Below, one piece after another: positions 32,101 through 44,100 of a stretch of DNA of 64,000 nucleotides (position 1 is its first letter; each line of letters opens with the position of its first letter). The notes under the pieces are model-generated. The model saw only the letters and a program-made list of their open reading frames with translations. It did no database searches and had not been told where the DNA came from. A program made the translations under genes and the position numbers. Location: the NCBI GenBank assembly GCA_030272585.1, contig BSYQ01000002.1:6200001-6264000 (forward strand), read 5' to 3'. The DNA is from Bryopsis sp. KO-2023 (taxonomy: Eukaryota > Chlorophyta > Ulvophyceae > Bryopsidales > Bryopsidaceae).

Positions 32101-33055
32101 GGAGGGATATGCCATCTATTTATGTATCGATATTAATTATTGCTCATTATTTAGTTGCAAACTACTAGTCATTTATAAGTCATTCTCTTAAGCAACCTTG
32201 GGTGCAAGTTTTGGAACCCTCTCCACCACCGCCGCCGCCGTCCTAGCTTACTAATTGCGTGACTGAATTGGATCCTTTTTCTTTTTTTTTCAATATTTTC
32301 GGTGGAGGTGGTGTTTTTGGAATGTAATGCCATTCGTTCTTACAAGCAACCCTTGCGAGCATGCCACTATAACATAGGAACTAACAAAGGACGAGCAATG
32401 GGAATGACTGTTTGATTTTCAAACGTTCGAAAATTAACCGATTTACAATACTTCACTTACCTTCATCAATCTACACTACTTCCGGTGTTTTTCCACAATG
32501 TGGACTACGTTTCTTGCCCTATCGCTTGATGGACTTCCTGAATACATAAACGCTTATTATTTATGCGAGCGAATAATATCGTGAATAGGAAATTCCCTTT
32601 GCATTAAAACATACTTTGCTTTAGCTTAGGGGTTGATCTTGAGTATAAATGATAGAAGATTCGTCTCGCTTATATAATTGTAACTATACAGAACTATGGA
32701 GTTGACCTTTGCTCTGACACACCGGATAGTGTTGCTCTTACATTAAAACCTATTTGAAAAAAAAGGTGGAAATCAAACCAGGTTTACACATGAAGAAAGT
32801 TCTTCGAGTTCAATAAACTCCTTCACCCTTCCAAGCAGTTTAATCCGCAAAGAAAAAAGGTAATCGGAATCGGTAGAGTGTTTTCGAATATTCGTGTCCT
32901 TACGAAGTTAAAATATTGGAATCATCTTAGCATTTTTTTTTAAATTATCATGGTTGCTACTTCCGTGCAAGGACGAGTAATGCCCTTATCACCAGCGGAA
33001 ACACGTCCTTTTTGCACATTGGGCAGCAGGAAAACGGCTGGCCCCACGCCAGTAC
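29131..33055. other. Homopolymer-rich non-coding stretch upstream of gene D
   Basis: Probable upstream region of gene D, then long A/T-rich and T-run sequence. Around 31420-31570 the phrase ACATACTGAGCTG and near variants recur four or five times (an irregular repeat). ORFs such as 30500-31054 on the minus strand are poly-Lys/Phe products of A/T runs. No gene or RNA is supported. Confidence 0.45.
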
Positions 33056-33060
33056 GAATG

Positions 33061-33526
33061 CTATGGCGTTTTTGATTGGGTCCGTGCAGTTACCCAGCAA
33101 CTGCTGGATAGCCGGCCTTTGGCATAAAAAGTTGCTGCCCTCTCCGCCAGACGAAAGCCTTCATTATGTGTGCGACATACCAGATGGTTTCGCGTGCACA
33201 AAATTTGATCGGACTCGCGGGGACGACTGCGCGTAACACCGTAAGCTATGCAGCTATACGACGTCAAGCGCTCCTGGTCCGTAGGCGACGTAGTAGGAAT
33301 AGGAGATATCTCCAATCCCGGGGGCTGTTGTTCCATCTCGAAGTGAAAGTCCTTTTCCGTAAGCAGCACACTTTGTTGCGACCTGGATTCCTTGACGTTT
33401 TTGTAGCTTTCCGGTTCCATCCTTCCATCACTGGCCCCTGCGGCTTCGCTCTTATACTCAAGTGGCTCTTCGTCCTCGGGAAAGAGATCCTCACTCTCCG
33501 TTTCGAGAATGAACTCTTTACATAAA
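33061..33526 (-). CDS. Possible exon of an unrecognised acidic protein
   Basis: The minus-strand frame is open from about 33526 to 33061. It begins with an acidic stretch (EFILETESEDLFPEDEEPLE) followed by Ser/Thr/Gln-rich sequence (ERLTSYSCIAYGVTRSRPRE). It stands out as more GC-rich and free of homopolymers between AT-rich flanks. AAAG just upstream on that strand could be a splice acceptor. No domain is recognised and no partner exon was found, so it may be an orphan exon or a relic. Confidence 0.35.
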
Positions 33527-34500
33527 TCAATTAGCGATTACCTGATGATAGCTTAACGTCAGTATTAGTCCAATTTTACAAGGGTGAATCAGACTACCAA
33601 CATTACTTTGCATCTTTGTTAATCACCTAATATTCTTGGGTGAAGGAGAGGTTGGAAACTTCCCATCGTCTCGATCTTTTCTTCTCTAGTGAAGATTGTC
33701 CCTCGTGTTTCAAGATGTAATCAACACATTTGCTTGTTTACAACTCTTTTAAATTATTTAAAAACGATAAAAGAATGTTTACCGTTTTAACGTTAGAAGA
33801 ACGTTACTTATCTAGTGATTAACAACTCATTATTATATAGCGTTTTGTGTACTTCAATATCCGTACCTCACCTTTCGTGGCTCGTTGGCTCCTTTCATTC
33901 GTAAACAATGGGTTCGATATGATGTGTATGCTCAATCAATATATCTCCCATCGTGCTTTAATAAGTGTTGTATTCCAATTTCGTTTTGAGGTTTGTTTCC
34001 TTGATACATGTGAGCTGGTACCATGACCTTTCGTATTGAGCTCGTATCAAGGAGGAAATCCTGGAGCATATTCCCGGTTAACCAGAAGGAAGGTCTTTCC
34101 ATCCCCCTTGTTTGTCACGTTTACGTTTCTTTTGTTTCTTATGTTTTTCTGGACCTTCCTCCACCCCCTCAGGTGTCGTTGAAGGAGGGTGTTTGTAGTC
34201 GAGCTAGTCAAAAATTCGACATCGTGTAACTCATCACGGTAGAGGTGTTGTCATGCTCCGTGGTCTCTCCTCCTTCTCAACTTGTTGTTGTTCACTTTTT
34301 CCGTAGCAACTGTTGGCCTCTAACTCAAAGCTGATCCTGTCAACAATGTCCCCAGCACCCCGACTTTCTCGTGCTCTTGATGTAATAGTCGTGCACATAG
34401 GGAGAACCAAACGGAAACAAACAAGGTGAGAAACCAAATTTTTTTTCACGATAACACCAACACGATACGACCACCGCCAACCCCTTAACAACAAGCAAGC

Positions 34501-34575
34501 CTAATCCGCGGCCCTGGAGTAGTATCTAGGACACTAGTTGCGGATGTCCCTGGTTCGAATCCCACTAACTACTGC
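34501..34575 (+). repeat. tRNA-like fragment with B box (SINE-like)
   Basis: GTAGTATCTAGGACACTAG followed by GGATGTCCCTGGTTCGAATCC resembles the spacing of an A box and a B box (GGTTCGAATCC). The T stem does not pair beyond two bases, so it is not a functional tRNA gene. It lies 240 bases from a second tRNA-like fragment. Confidence 0.45.
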
Positions 34576-34780
34576 CCCATTCTACACCTCTGTACCCCTC
34601 CCTTGACTCCACTCTACCTCACACACACGTAACCTCAGTCACATCGAATCACACCGCGGGTCACATCGCTGGGTCACATCAATCCCCCTTATTACTCCTG
34701 AATCTCTCGAGAGCGACACCTGTTACCTAATCCGGTATATAGGCGCCCTCTCCCCCGAGTTAAAAAAAGAAGCGAACTCA

Positions 34781-34860
34781 AGACACCTGGCTTTGAGGGA
34801 TTACATCCATTCTGGCCTAGGTGGCCTGAGTTCGAGTCTCAGTCGTTACCACCAAAAACC
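34781..34860 (+). repeat. tRNA-like fragment with intact T arm and variable-arm-like hairpin
   Basis: CTGAGTTCGAGTCTCAG forms a perfect 5-bp T arm with the consensus TTCGAGT loop. Just before it, GGCCTAGGTGGCC can form a 4-bp hairpin like the long variable arm of Ser/Leu tRNAs. The end reads GTTACCACCA. No matching 5' acceptor strand or clear anticodon arm was found, so it is called a tRNA-derived relic. Confidence 0.5.
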
Positions 34861-34877
34861 CCACACTTACAGAACCG

Positions 34878-35081
34878 CTAAACTTGATAGCCTGCTGCTT
34901 GCACATAAATACGAAACTGGAACGCCCAGTCCCTGGCGTCTTTATTTTCAAATTTCTGTGGTGGGATAGGACGCCCACGCGGTTTTTCCATTGGTGCCGA
35001 CCTGATCTGAGTTTCGTTTTTTGTCATCTCAACCAGAACAAATGATGACGTTTCTGGTTGCAAGTGTTCAATTTTGTCCAA
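34878..35081 (-). pseudogene. Gag-like fragment
   Basis: The 67-residue minus-strand frame ends in PPQKFENKDARDWAFQFRIYV and then QAAGYQV. This is similar to the opening of retrotransposon Gag domains (KFxGxxxxxxWxFQxxxYxxAAGY). It stops where the Gag domain should continue. The rest of the element is not visible on either side. Confidence 0.4.
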
Positions 35082-35544
35082 CCAAGCTCAGATATGAGGC
35101 AAGGCACGTTGTATTCCTCCTTCCAAGGACCCAACTGGCTCATTTTGCACACTACGAAACGATTTTATATCGTCCGGCGCCTCATCATGCGCATCGTTCT
35201 CCCTGTGCTACGAAACCATGTGAAAACAGTTAAAGTGATATGAGTCCGACCGATTTGTAGTGTGCAGAAGGTGAGCAGTGTGACGGTCGACGGCCAAGAG
35301 ACAGTTCTTACAAAGACACGAGAACAACGCATGTCCCCTTTTTATTCACCATTCCCATAGTCAACCCCTGTCCGTCTGACTCCCGCCTTTTTCCGTACAC
35401 TTATCTCGTACACTATCTCGACCGAATCCTATGACCAATCCACCCCAGTCCGTACATCCCTCACTCAAGTCTACCACACGTCTACCACACTAATTGATCA
35501 CGATCACTCCCATTTTATAACAACATAACCACTTGTGTGAGACT

Positions 35545-35900
35545 CTATCCACAAAAAGCTTCGCATCGTTCCATATGATTTTTGCTGAACAAGAGCTTGA
35601 GCACAGACCTCTCTTCCGCCTCTTTTCGTCTTCTCAGTGCGTCTGGGTGGGGGCAGTAGTCCTCGTTCCTGGAATAGGGCACTCGAGTATTTCCTCTCGA
35701 CATCTGTCGCGCTTTGAACAGCAGTGGGGGGTGTCTGTGGAGAGAGGTTAGGTGGTTCAATCCACGCACGCTCGACGATATTGCTTGAAAGCTTCTCATT
35801 TTTTTTCCAGTTCTGAAAAAAAGTTTCCTGAGTCGAAAAGCCTGGGGAAACGCGGGTGTTTTCGCTTAAATGTGAGAAAAAGCAATGTGTATTGCTGTAT
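35545..35900 (-). pseudogene. Truncated duplicate of the gene D middle exon and its upstream intron
   Basis: The minus-strand segment reads NEDYCPHPDALRRRKEAEE and then RSVLKLLF, matching DEHHCPHPDAIRRRRDAEA and RSVVEFLF in gene D (28684-28475). The splice acceptor is conserved (CCAG|GAACGAG against CCAG|GGACGAG), as is the upstream intron text to about 35890. The donor of the previous exon (CAG|GTCTT in gene D) reads CAGCAATA here. A stop follows GCEAFCG at 35545, where gene D continues, and no thioredoxin domain follows. It is a decayed partial copy lying 6984 bp from the original. Confidence 0.75.
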
Positions 35901-35999
35901 TGCAGACTTGCTTGTGAGCCATGGGTTTGGTTGGGCTTATGCGAGGAAGGGTGGGTGGGTGGAGCTGAAGGGGCCCTTTGCATGTGTTTGCATCTTTCA

Positions 36000-37955
36000 G
36001 GGTTTTGTTCTTTCCGACACCATGTAATTTGATGTTTGTTCGTTTTGGGCTTTGATTTTTTATCATTAAAGCATTCATTGTGGTCGGGATGCATAAACTC
36101 GCGCTGCGTTTCTTCGCACACACTGAGCGCTCATGAGTTCGACTGTCGAAATATGTTTTGCCTGGGCTGCAAATATGGATGGATTGATCGATCGAGTTTG
36201 CAGTGGCTGGTAGGCTTGGGGTCTGGGGGGCTGGTGTGTAACTGATAGAGTGATAGAGTCTGGAAAAACAGGTAAAAGGTTGGAGAGCGTTGTACTCGGT
36301 TTTGGTCGAGTTACAGGTTTTTTTTGCGCACATCCCCGCAGCCGCCCGCGATTTTCTGGTGTTATATTGAGAGAAGAGATAGAACGCAGTGGCGGTTAGG
36401 AAAAAGAGGCTTCGGTTTTTTTCCAACAGGTGTCGAATGTGCGGCGTGGAAAATGATTGCGTGTGTGATTAGAATGATTGGGATTAAATTCAAAACGCTG
36501 AAAAACTTCCCTTACGTAACCTGAGTATAATCGGAGGACAAAAACTGGGGTTCCCTCATTCTTCGTTTTTGTTTTTTTTTGGTACAGCGGGGAGAGGAAG
36601 GGAGAAAGGTCGCGCGGGTGAAAAGGAAGAAGGAGTCCCAGCCCCCCTTTTCCAACGAACGCGGAAAAGGGATCCCCAAGCAAAAAAAAAGATGCGACAG
36701 GAGTGGGGTATGCGCTCGGAAAATGGCTGACGGCCAAAAAAAAGGGAATTTCAAACCCCCCGTCGAAATCTCTTTGCTCTTTTCTTTTTTTTTCTCTTCG
36801 TTTTTGTCGCTGTATTTTTTTTCTCTTGCTCGGGTTTCGCTACGCACGTCACGAATGAAAAAAAAAAAAATATCGCTGCGCAGGTCGTCAGGAAAAAGAA
36901 TTTCGGCGAAGAAGGTGTCGATTTCCCCTCGCTGATCAGGTCTATCGAAAAACTATTTCGTGCAAGAGCAAGGTATTCTAAAAAGGATATTTTTTTTCTT
37001 CCAGACCCTCTCCAGAAAAAAAAATAAAAAGAATTCTTTCACCTTTTCAACTTTTTTCTTTTATCCTCTATTTCTGGCTGATGGGAAAACCTGTATTTTG
37101 TTGTGATAGGAAAGAAAAAAGAACAGGTGCTGAAGGTTATGTTATTTTTTTTCTTTTTCAATGCACTCTCTCGCAACTACCTTCAAGATTTCAAAGCCAA
37201 AATAATGGGCTGTGGTTTCTTTTTTGTTTTCTTAATTTTTTCCTACATACAATTATAATTATCGATTAAAAAGGAACAAAAAATAAAGCATGACTAGTCT
37301 CAGAATTTCGGGGGGGGGGGGGTTCCCCATGAAATCAATGCAATCTCTCTTCATCTTTTTTCAGCACTCTCATTGGGGCTCGACTATCTTGGATTTTTTT
37401 TTTTTAATTATTGATAGATGTCCCAAAAGAAAAACTAGTTTCTTGCATCACATTATTTTTTTTCTTTTTTTCTCCCAAATTAGCCCCGTTACTTCTTGTT
37501 TTTTTTTTTTTAAAGGATAACATTCAGTGTTTTGTTCGAGCCGACACTCCAACCGAAAAGGAGCTAAGGTGGCTGGCCTGATGATTTTCTGGAGCGAAAC
37601 TTTTTTGGATGGTTGGAGTGGTCTTCTCAGGGAAGACGTAACAAAAAAGGTAAAAAACAAAAAATGTAAAATTAACAACTCTTATTGGTAGAAGATCCAC
37701 ATCTCAAAGCGAGAACCCAAAATATATGTAAAGTTGAGGTCGCTTATTAAGCCACTCTTGGGATCAGCACTTTATAGGCTTACTAACTGAATGTCTTACA
37801 AACAGAAGTATGACACACAGAACCAAAACTCTTAACTATGTATTGTACCACGCAAATCTTTTGCGTTACTTTTGTACGTGGACCAAATCCTGAAAATAAA
37901 GTGGGTGAAAAAAGTACAATTGATTGACCTACCTCGACATAGAGAACATCCAAAA
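36000..37955. other. Continuation of the duplicated non-coding block, homopolymer-rich
   Basis: Segments at about 36290-36400 resemble 29350-29460 (both have TACTCGGTTTTGGT, then GCGCACAT and CCCC, then a CGC-rich part), so the duplication with the gene D upstream region extends patchily this far. Beyond that are T runs and a G12 run at 37308-37322. No gene is supported. Confidence 0.5.
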
Positions 37956-37961
37956 ATCATT

Positions 37962-38150
37962 GAAAATCCAATTATCTACAAAGCTATTCTGGAATTTTTT
38001 TCCCTGCCAACCCTCGACTCTGGTTCCTTCCGAGCCTACCAAAATCTCTCGATTTTCAGCGATATTTTGGTAGGCTCAGAAGGAACCGGAGTCGGGGGTT
38101 GGCACGAAAAAAAAATCCAAAAGGATTTTGTTGAGAATTGGATTCTACAA
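37962..38150. repeat. 190-nt imperfect hairpin (foldback/MIRNA-like)
   Basis: The arm 37962-38048 and the reverse complement of 38062-38150 align end to end at roughly 80%. The inner ~42 bases are nearly perfect (CCAACCC at 38009 onward against GGGTTGG to 38102). Two of the few inner differences are T against G, so plus-strand RNA would keep them as U:G pairs. It has no coding capacity. It could be a young inverted duplication, a MITE or a small-RNA precursor. Confidence 0.7.
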
Positions 38151-38159
38151 TGAGAGGAT

Positions 38160-41100
38160 GTCTTTAGCATAGCATATTGAAGCTACATCCTAATCCGAAA
38201 CATAGGTCCCAAGAGACTAAAGCCTCCAAACTCGTCGGCATTATGAAGCGGAGAATGTTCGCAAACGTTGGAAAAAAATGGGTAATATCGATAGCCATGG
38301 TTGTAGGATACCCTATTATAATCAAAACTTCATGATCCCACGGTGGTGATTATGCGTGTCCTAGAAAAAGGCTTCAAAGGCAATCCCTCATATTCAAAAT
38401 TTGAGGTTAAGTGTTTGACCAATATTTGTCCGTAGTGTATATTCGTTTGGAAACGTATGAGGGAAAAAAAAAAAAAAAAAGACCCAAACCTAAGACTTGG
38501 TGAACCCTTGCGTTGTCCGCACACTAAAAACAACTTGAGAAATACTCCAAGAATTTATCTTCTTCGTGTTGTGGGATGAGGGCACACATTGATAATACCT
38601 TGATATGTTGTAACAACATCAAGAGGTCTTCAATGTATTCTAGCAAATATCCGTTATATCTACCTTTATCACTACTGATAGTCTCAGAGTCTTGCCTTCA
38701 CTGGCGTCAAGCAAGTTCATGGAAATTTTATACCCAAGCAACGTCCTTCTGTTCCCCACAAATCGCCGTTTCATAATAGGTGGAATAGAGTTATTAAGAC
38801 GCGTATGTCGAAGAGGATTCTTTTAAATATGAACTTGGGCTATTTTTATGCCCCTAGAGTACAACATTTTCATCCTATGATATTACCACACATGCCACTA
38901 CGAGAATTATCAGAGAGGTTTTCTTCCTATAAGGCGCTTGGATAACCATACCTTCCGACCTCCTCGAATTATGTTCGACGGGTTGCTATCGCGGGTCCTC
39001 CCAAAAAAGTTGCCTATGCAAAATAGGGTGACTCTCGCCAAGCCATTGCTCCAAGATTTATAGGGCATTTCGGGTATAAAGCAAAGGTTCCTAAAAACTC
39101 TCGGATAATAAAATAGAATAAAATATATATATCAAAAAAAATAGTGTTTGCTAAGGGTTCCCCCTATGCTTTATCCTTTTCGCCAAGTCTCATGTTCATC
39201 TCGTTACGAGGAAAAAACGTTTCTTCGTGGATTGTGATAAGGATCAAGATTGCGTCTTCAATGCCTACTTTTTGTCAAAACAACTCGTTGTTCTCGTCAA
39301 GAAGTCCAATGTTTTGGTTTTCGTAATGCTTTGGTTGTCGTGGATATCGTTGGTGTGCTCATCGTTTCTCTTGTGAAGAAGCTTACGTACCGATGTGCCC
39401 CCACGATGGTGACTCCAATCATCACGATCATTTTTCTCCACATCATCTTTAACCCAGAAAAAATTTTCTTTGTTGACCTAGAGATCCGTCGTTCAATCTC
39501 AATATACTTTTCTAATACAACATCTTATCATTAAAAAGTAATTTCAAGACTCCCAAGTACTTTGGACTTTCACATTCGCTTCTCTAATCCGATACAAAAA
39601 ATGAGCGTCTTTTAAGAGGATGTTTTAGGTCCTTGAACTAAGTATCAAAATAATATCAATATCGAAAATTTTACTGTAAGATATGGTTATCAGTTTGAAC
39701 GATAGCGACAAATCAATTCATGAGCATGACACAGGGCTCTTATGGTGTCTTTTTGATAAATAATTCTATTAAAAAATAACCAAATCATATTACTTGTGCT
39801 ATTTATCATTCTTGGAGACAAGAAATGTAACCGTCATAAAAATGACCATTAAGAGGAAGGTCAAGTTCATGGCATCTATGGCTCTTTTAATGTTTCTATT
39901 TCTTACCTTCGTTTCGTTAAGAGTCGTTTGAGGAAGGGCATCTTATTTCTTGTCATCACTTGGTTATACCTCTTCAACTTCTTCTCGACTTAAATGGAAT
40001 TGCGTTGTCTACCGTACTCTCTTTTCAAACTCCCCAAACAATCCTTGGAACAACAATACAAACTCTCTTGAGGTTTTCTTTGTGGATGGATCATACAAAG
40101 CCTTCAACAATATTATTTTGTTTTCTTCTTTTCCAATTAGGTAAACGTGCTAAAGAAGATGTAGCTCCGATACTCATCTTCTTTTTGAGCAATTATCGCC
40201 CCTTTCCAACCCACCCAAAGTATATGGTTGCATTAGGAGTGAGTCTTCCCCCCAATGATATAAAAAAGTTTCGTCGGGGCTGACTTAGTTGTGTTCGGAA
40301 TCCACCTAAGACCTTCGCGAATAATACCATCAAAAAATTGTTCTTAACAAGCTCTTCCGAGATAGATGCCCTATTGAATTTCCATAGTAGAGTGTTTACT
40401 CAACAAGTTCTATCCGTACATATATATATCGAAGAGCAACAAAATATCATCAACAAAAATTATTGGTATCATCTCTTGGCTTCCTTGTGAAATTCTCCGG
40501 ATCTTTATATATTCCATGATAGCTTTATCATTGATAGTCAAAAGTACGGTCGAGCTGAGTGAAGAACACTTGGGGGTACCAAATAATGTATCGAAGTTAG
40601 GACTTGTGATACGAGCTTGTCTTTTAGACACAAAAGACTAGTGTCATCTGTGGAGGTGCCATGAGCTTTTCAACAATTTTAACCGCAAGATCAAGTGTGG
40701 ACCCCAAACCACATCGAAACCACTTTTAAATCAAACAATATACCAAGGGTATCCGAACCCTTCGTAAGTTCATCGTGGATGACATCGATCATCAAATGTG
40801 GTAGTTTGTCGTATATTCAAACTTGTTTGGGGTTTCATATCTATTCGATGTTCTTTCACTAATGCAGCTTCCAACATACGTTGGTTGCACTTACGCGCGA
40901 TCAAGGCCTTTCATGGGCGCAATGTCGGAGTCTATTGCACATGTTGCGCGAGTCGTCATCGTTTGACGTCCTGCTCACCTTCCACTTTGACATTCAATAT
41001 CGCATATTAAAGTGTTAAAGGAAAAGAACGGAGTCCAGACTGAAATATGGTCGTGTGAACAAATGACCTTGAAAAAAGTGGTTTGTTTCTTTTTTTTTTT

Positions 41101-44100
41101 GGAAGCCTAATTCGGTATATCACTTTGCACTACAACTGGCACTAGCATAGATGGTTTTCGTAGTGCCTACTCCATATATTTGCTAAGCGATCTTTGGAAG
41201 GCTCCACTTCGCTACAAAAAACCGGCACCGCAATCACAAATTGATGAAAAGCAAACGACGCAATGATGACGGGCTCTACTTGATAGGAAAAGGTAGATGA
41301 GATGCTGGAAAGGAAAACGCCATGAGATGGATCTAGGTAGCTCACAAGTGGGAATTGCAAGGAGTCATCAATGATGACGTCCGCAGCCTTGTGTAGCCCA
41401 AAACAAGATTATCAGAAAATTGTAGAGTAAGGTATTGTCATTCCTCTATTGCCCACGTACTTTTTCTCGAGTATATGTCATTATATGATCTACCGTACTT
41501 AGATCGAAACACGAAATCAGCTCTTTTTTAAAGCCCCATACCCCTTTGAAAACTTTGATATGTGATGGGAATAAAGAAAAATCTTACAGTTTCTTTATTT
41601 GAAGAATAACTTTAACGTTAGCTACTATAGAACACGGCATTCACGGCTCTAGGGTAAAAAAGAGCGTAAAAAACATAGGTGGGTTGTCGAAGAATGGACT
41701 CACAACGGTTTGTGAAACACTATTTTCAACAGACGCCTGAAAAGTACAACGCTCATAAGAACTCTTCACTAAGCCCTCGTGAAGTTCACTGCTTTGAATT
41801 TCAAAAGACGCGAAGCCTTACAAAGCACTTGGGAATTTTCTATGGACACCTTTCCTACCGTCAATGCGTATCCGAGCAAACGTGCCAAGCGTAACCTCAA
41901 TTAGAATCCGTTCAGGCTTGAAACTTGGTCTATGTTGTCAATATGGCGCGTAGATTGACATCCTATTAATCTATTGTAGCCCCTCCTACAAACATTTCAT
42001 CAATGTATGGTGTAGAGATTGTGCCTGATAAGACTCGAGCGATAATGTCATGGAACAAACAAAAACTACTCGTCCAATCTTCAACGAGGCTCAACTATTG
42101 GTACCGAACTCCTTCAAAATGGAAAAAAAAAAAAACCGATTTGGCCACCAATGCATCCTTTGACAATGTGGAGAAATCTATTTTATAGTTCCAATGTTGT
42201 GTACAAGGCCTATTTTGTTGGTATTCTTGGAATCACATGCAACTTGGGTGGATTTACTCTTTTCCAAGTGGTGACGAATGTATTAACATCACGTGAATCC
42301 ACGAGAATCGTTGGCTATCTATTAGTCTAGGGTAGCGTTATGACTTAGGAGAGGTAATCTTCCTATTCGGCATCACGACGATGTTAACACCGCCCCGACA
42401 AATCTTGGCGTTTCACTCGGGCCACCTTGGATACGAAGAAACTAAAAACATGACATGGTTTCATGATAGCAACCTAAGCAATGGCCTCGTCAGGGCCCAC
42501 TGCTTCGAGGTTATGCAGCAAGGAATCGCAAAGTTCTACAGTGCGCTCATCATCTCCCCGTCCAAGGCCCGCGTTCATGAATAAGAAGGAGCATAGATCA
42601 CAAACATCGCGGCAAGAATTTTTTTTCAAAAACCACTCGAATACCTCGTTCAATTGAATTGATGTATAAGTGCAAGAATGTTGTCAACCTAGAGTTCCCC
42701 ACGAAGTCAAAGACGTAACCCCTTCTGAATCAATCCCGTTGCAGTCCATCGTAGAGAAGCTAAGCACTAGACGCGTCATTCAACCACTTTTGGGGAGCAT
42801 AATCAGGAGTACACATAAAAATAAAGTAGCCTTTCTCAGTATTCTGATAAATATAGTATTGAATCTTGTTAGATGAGTTGTAGACTTCTTTGGGATACTA
42901 AGCAACGTTATGAGTAGGGTAACGTTTTCACAATAATAATACTATTATTAGGTAATCTTCTTTATCAAAAAGAATTGAATGTCTTGGTTGCTTGAATGTT
43001 GAGCTTTGTGTGAGTTGCAAATCAATGAGGTGTTTTTCACTCTTCTGCTTGATTCACAATTTCTTACAATCTGACTCGCTTCCACATGTACTCTTCCTTT
43101 CCAAAGCTCTTTATTCATCTGTTGTGGAGCATTATGGATAATCATTGCCCAGTCTGCGCAAACCCAAAAAAAGTCTGAATAATTAAGCTATTCTTACGTG
43201 GAAGTGTATTATTAGAGGCGTGGACAATCACAATTATGCTTTTTTTAATGCTTATTAGCCTCCAGCGTATGAAACTTCTGCAAGCCCAAGTCTAGAAAAC
43301 ATTCGTCCAGGAAAAGATCCTCACTTTGGCATCGGATCTAATTTTTCACTAAAGTTTTAACTGGAACGCATCATTGTACCACGAGCTCTTGCGCAAGTGC
43401 AGCTATACATGGGAGTTTGATCTGACAAACTCAATGGCAAGCTTATCAAGAAAACAAGAATTCAAGCCTCGCGGTATATTTGTTTTTCGAAAGTTCCCCC
43501 CGTCTCCTTCGCCTGGTTAACCACGAAGGGAACAAAGGAAAAAACACACATTGAATTTTCAATTGAGCAACACAAAAGTCAAAAAGAGGCCGTGGATGAA
43601 GTGTTGGGGTGTTTCCGTGTTCGGCTTGTGATCGCTGGCTCTAATCTGAGTAATCTGAAGTATTGGTTTCCCCTGTTCGTTATTCGCTCCTTTAATTTAC
43701 CTAGGCATCGTTTTCCGAGAGAATCTTTTTGGCACATTGGGCACTCTGGTAACGCCGCGAGAAATGATGGCACTGGGCGCACTTCTTGCTCTCCTCCAAC
43801 CAAATCTTAAAGACTTGGAAGGTATGGACCGCCGGATACTTTGGCCCCCGCCCTGGCCGCGATCCCACCCAAAACCCACACCTACTGCATGTCAAGATAC
43901 CCCACATCGTTATGTGGGACCTAATCCCATGGCATAGGTCCATAATCGATATCTACTTTAAAACTGATCCTTTTACCGCAACATATAAAATACAAAACAG
44001 ATTTGCTTTTCGTTATTTCCTTCTTGTTGCAATTTATTGTCGGATGGCACCTCCATCGTTCGAAAGATATTCTGATCTGAGAACTTGAGGCGGACATGTA

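Noticed and set aside
34781-34860. Functional Ser/Leu-type tRNA gene
   Set aside because: The T arm is good but no acceptor-stem partner or anticodon arm could be found, so it is treated as a relic.
40410-40631. Copia-type RT motif FVDDIL on the minus strand
   Set aside because: The residues before and after do not follow the RT pattern (no upstream basic/aromatic strand, no YFLG-type segment after), so a chance match is likely.
43697-43943. Zinc-finger-like paired cysteines on the minus strand
   Set aside because: Cysteine pairs are suggestive but no family fits and neighbouring frames are equally open.
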